From Oscillospiraceae bacterium (lineage in GTDB: Bacteria > Bacillota > Clostridia > Oscillospirales > UBA929): a stretch of DNA of 5,246 nt. The translations under genes were made by a program, and so were the position numbers. The notes under the pieces were generated by a model that saw only the letters and a list, made by a program, of their open reading frames with translations, was not told the origin of the DNA and ran no database searches. Below, piece after piece: positions 5,177 through 5,246 of the stretch (position 1 is the stretch's first letter; the number at the start of each line of letters is the position of its first letter). The DNA is taken from the NCBI GenBank assembly GCA_031258665.1, contig JAIRML010000256.1:1-5246 (forward strand), written 5' to 3'.

Positions 5177-5236
5177 GGAGACAGTAGAACAAATTTGGCA
5201 GCCCGGCCGCGCTGCCCTCACAGGGGCGGGAGACAG
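5171..5236. repeat. 14-bp direct repeat pair flanking a small inverted repeat
   Basis: GGGGCGGGAGACAG occurs exactly at 5171-5184 and 5223-5236. Between them GGCAGC (5197-5202) can pair with GCTGCC (5211-5216) around an 8-nt loop. The rest of the 163 nt upstream of xerD holds no supportable gene. A minus-strand frame is open from the window edge to 5058, but it overlaps the xerD start and shows no domain. I saw no convincing sigma-A promoter here. Confidence 0.6.
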
Positions 5237-5246
5237 CTGACGATGA

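Noticed and set aside
5058..5246. Minus-strand frame open from the window edge into the xerD start
   Set aside because: It overlaps the xerD start by 26 nt, runs through the palindrome and direct repeats, and has no domain; it could only be judged with sequence beyond the window.

Overview
The window looks like a chromosomal segment from a high-GC, endospore-forming member of the Clostridia (Oscillospiraceae-like by general character; this is inference). Two genes are sporulation-specific: a GTG-started spoIIID and an alpha/beta-type small acid-soluble spore protein (SASP). An S-layer homology (SLH) protein fits a monoderm-type cell envelope. Coding regions are strongly GC-rich by eye, so many non-coding frames stay open by chance.

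Layout. Positions 1-339 (+) hold the C-terminal end of a MacB/FtsX-family ABC transporter permease. Positions 412-2286 (+) encode a secreted 624-residue SLH-domain protein. The four remaining genes are all on the minus strand. The SASP gene (2371-2559) converges on the SLH gene, and a 19-bp perfect hairpin at 2324-2365 with internal A5/T5 tracts probably terminates both. Reading the minus strand from its 5' side, the order is xerD (tyrosine recombinase, 5083-4199), trmB (tRNA m7G46 methyltransferase, 4138-3464), a gene-free structured stretch (about 3463-2993), spoIIID (2992-2732) and the SASP gene.

How the parts relate. xerD and trmB are 60 nt apart and may be co-transcribed housekeeping genes. 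spoIIID and the SASP gene belong to different sporulation compartments (mother cell under sigma-E, forespore under sigma-G), so adjacency alone should not mean co-expression. The sequence agrees: a sigma-G-like promoter lies in the gap between them, and a weaker sigma-E-like -10 lies upstream of spoIIID.

The most unusual part is 3168-3462, between trmB and spoIIID. It holds eight hairpins separated by short linkers, many of them AT-rich, and a recurring hairpin-adjacent linker (CAACA...AAAAC) is present three times. It does not read as a protein gene and matches no RNA family that I can name from sequence alone. It is either a structured non-coding RNA or a dispersed palindromic repeat element. 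A second, smaller repeat-rich patch (5161-5236) lies upstream of xerD. No tRNA, rRNA, CRISPR array, IS element or prophage gene was seen.
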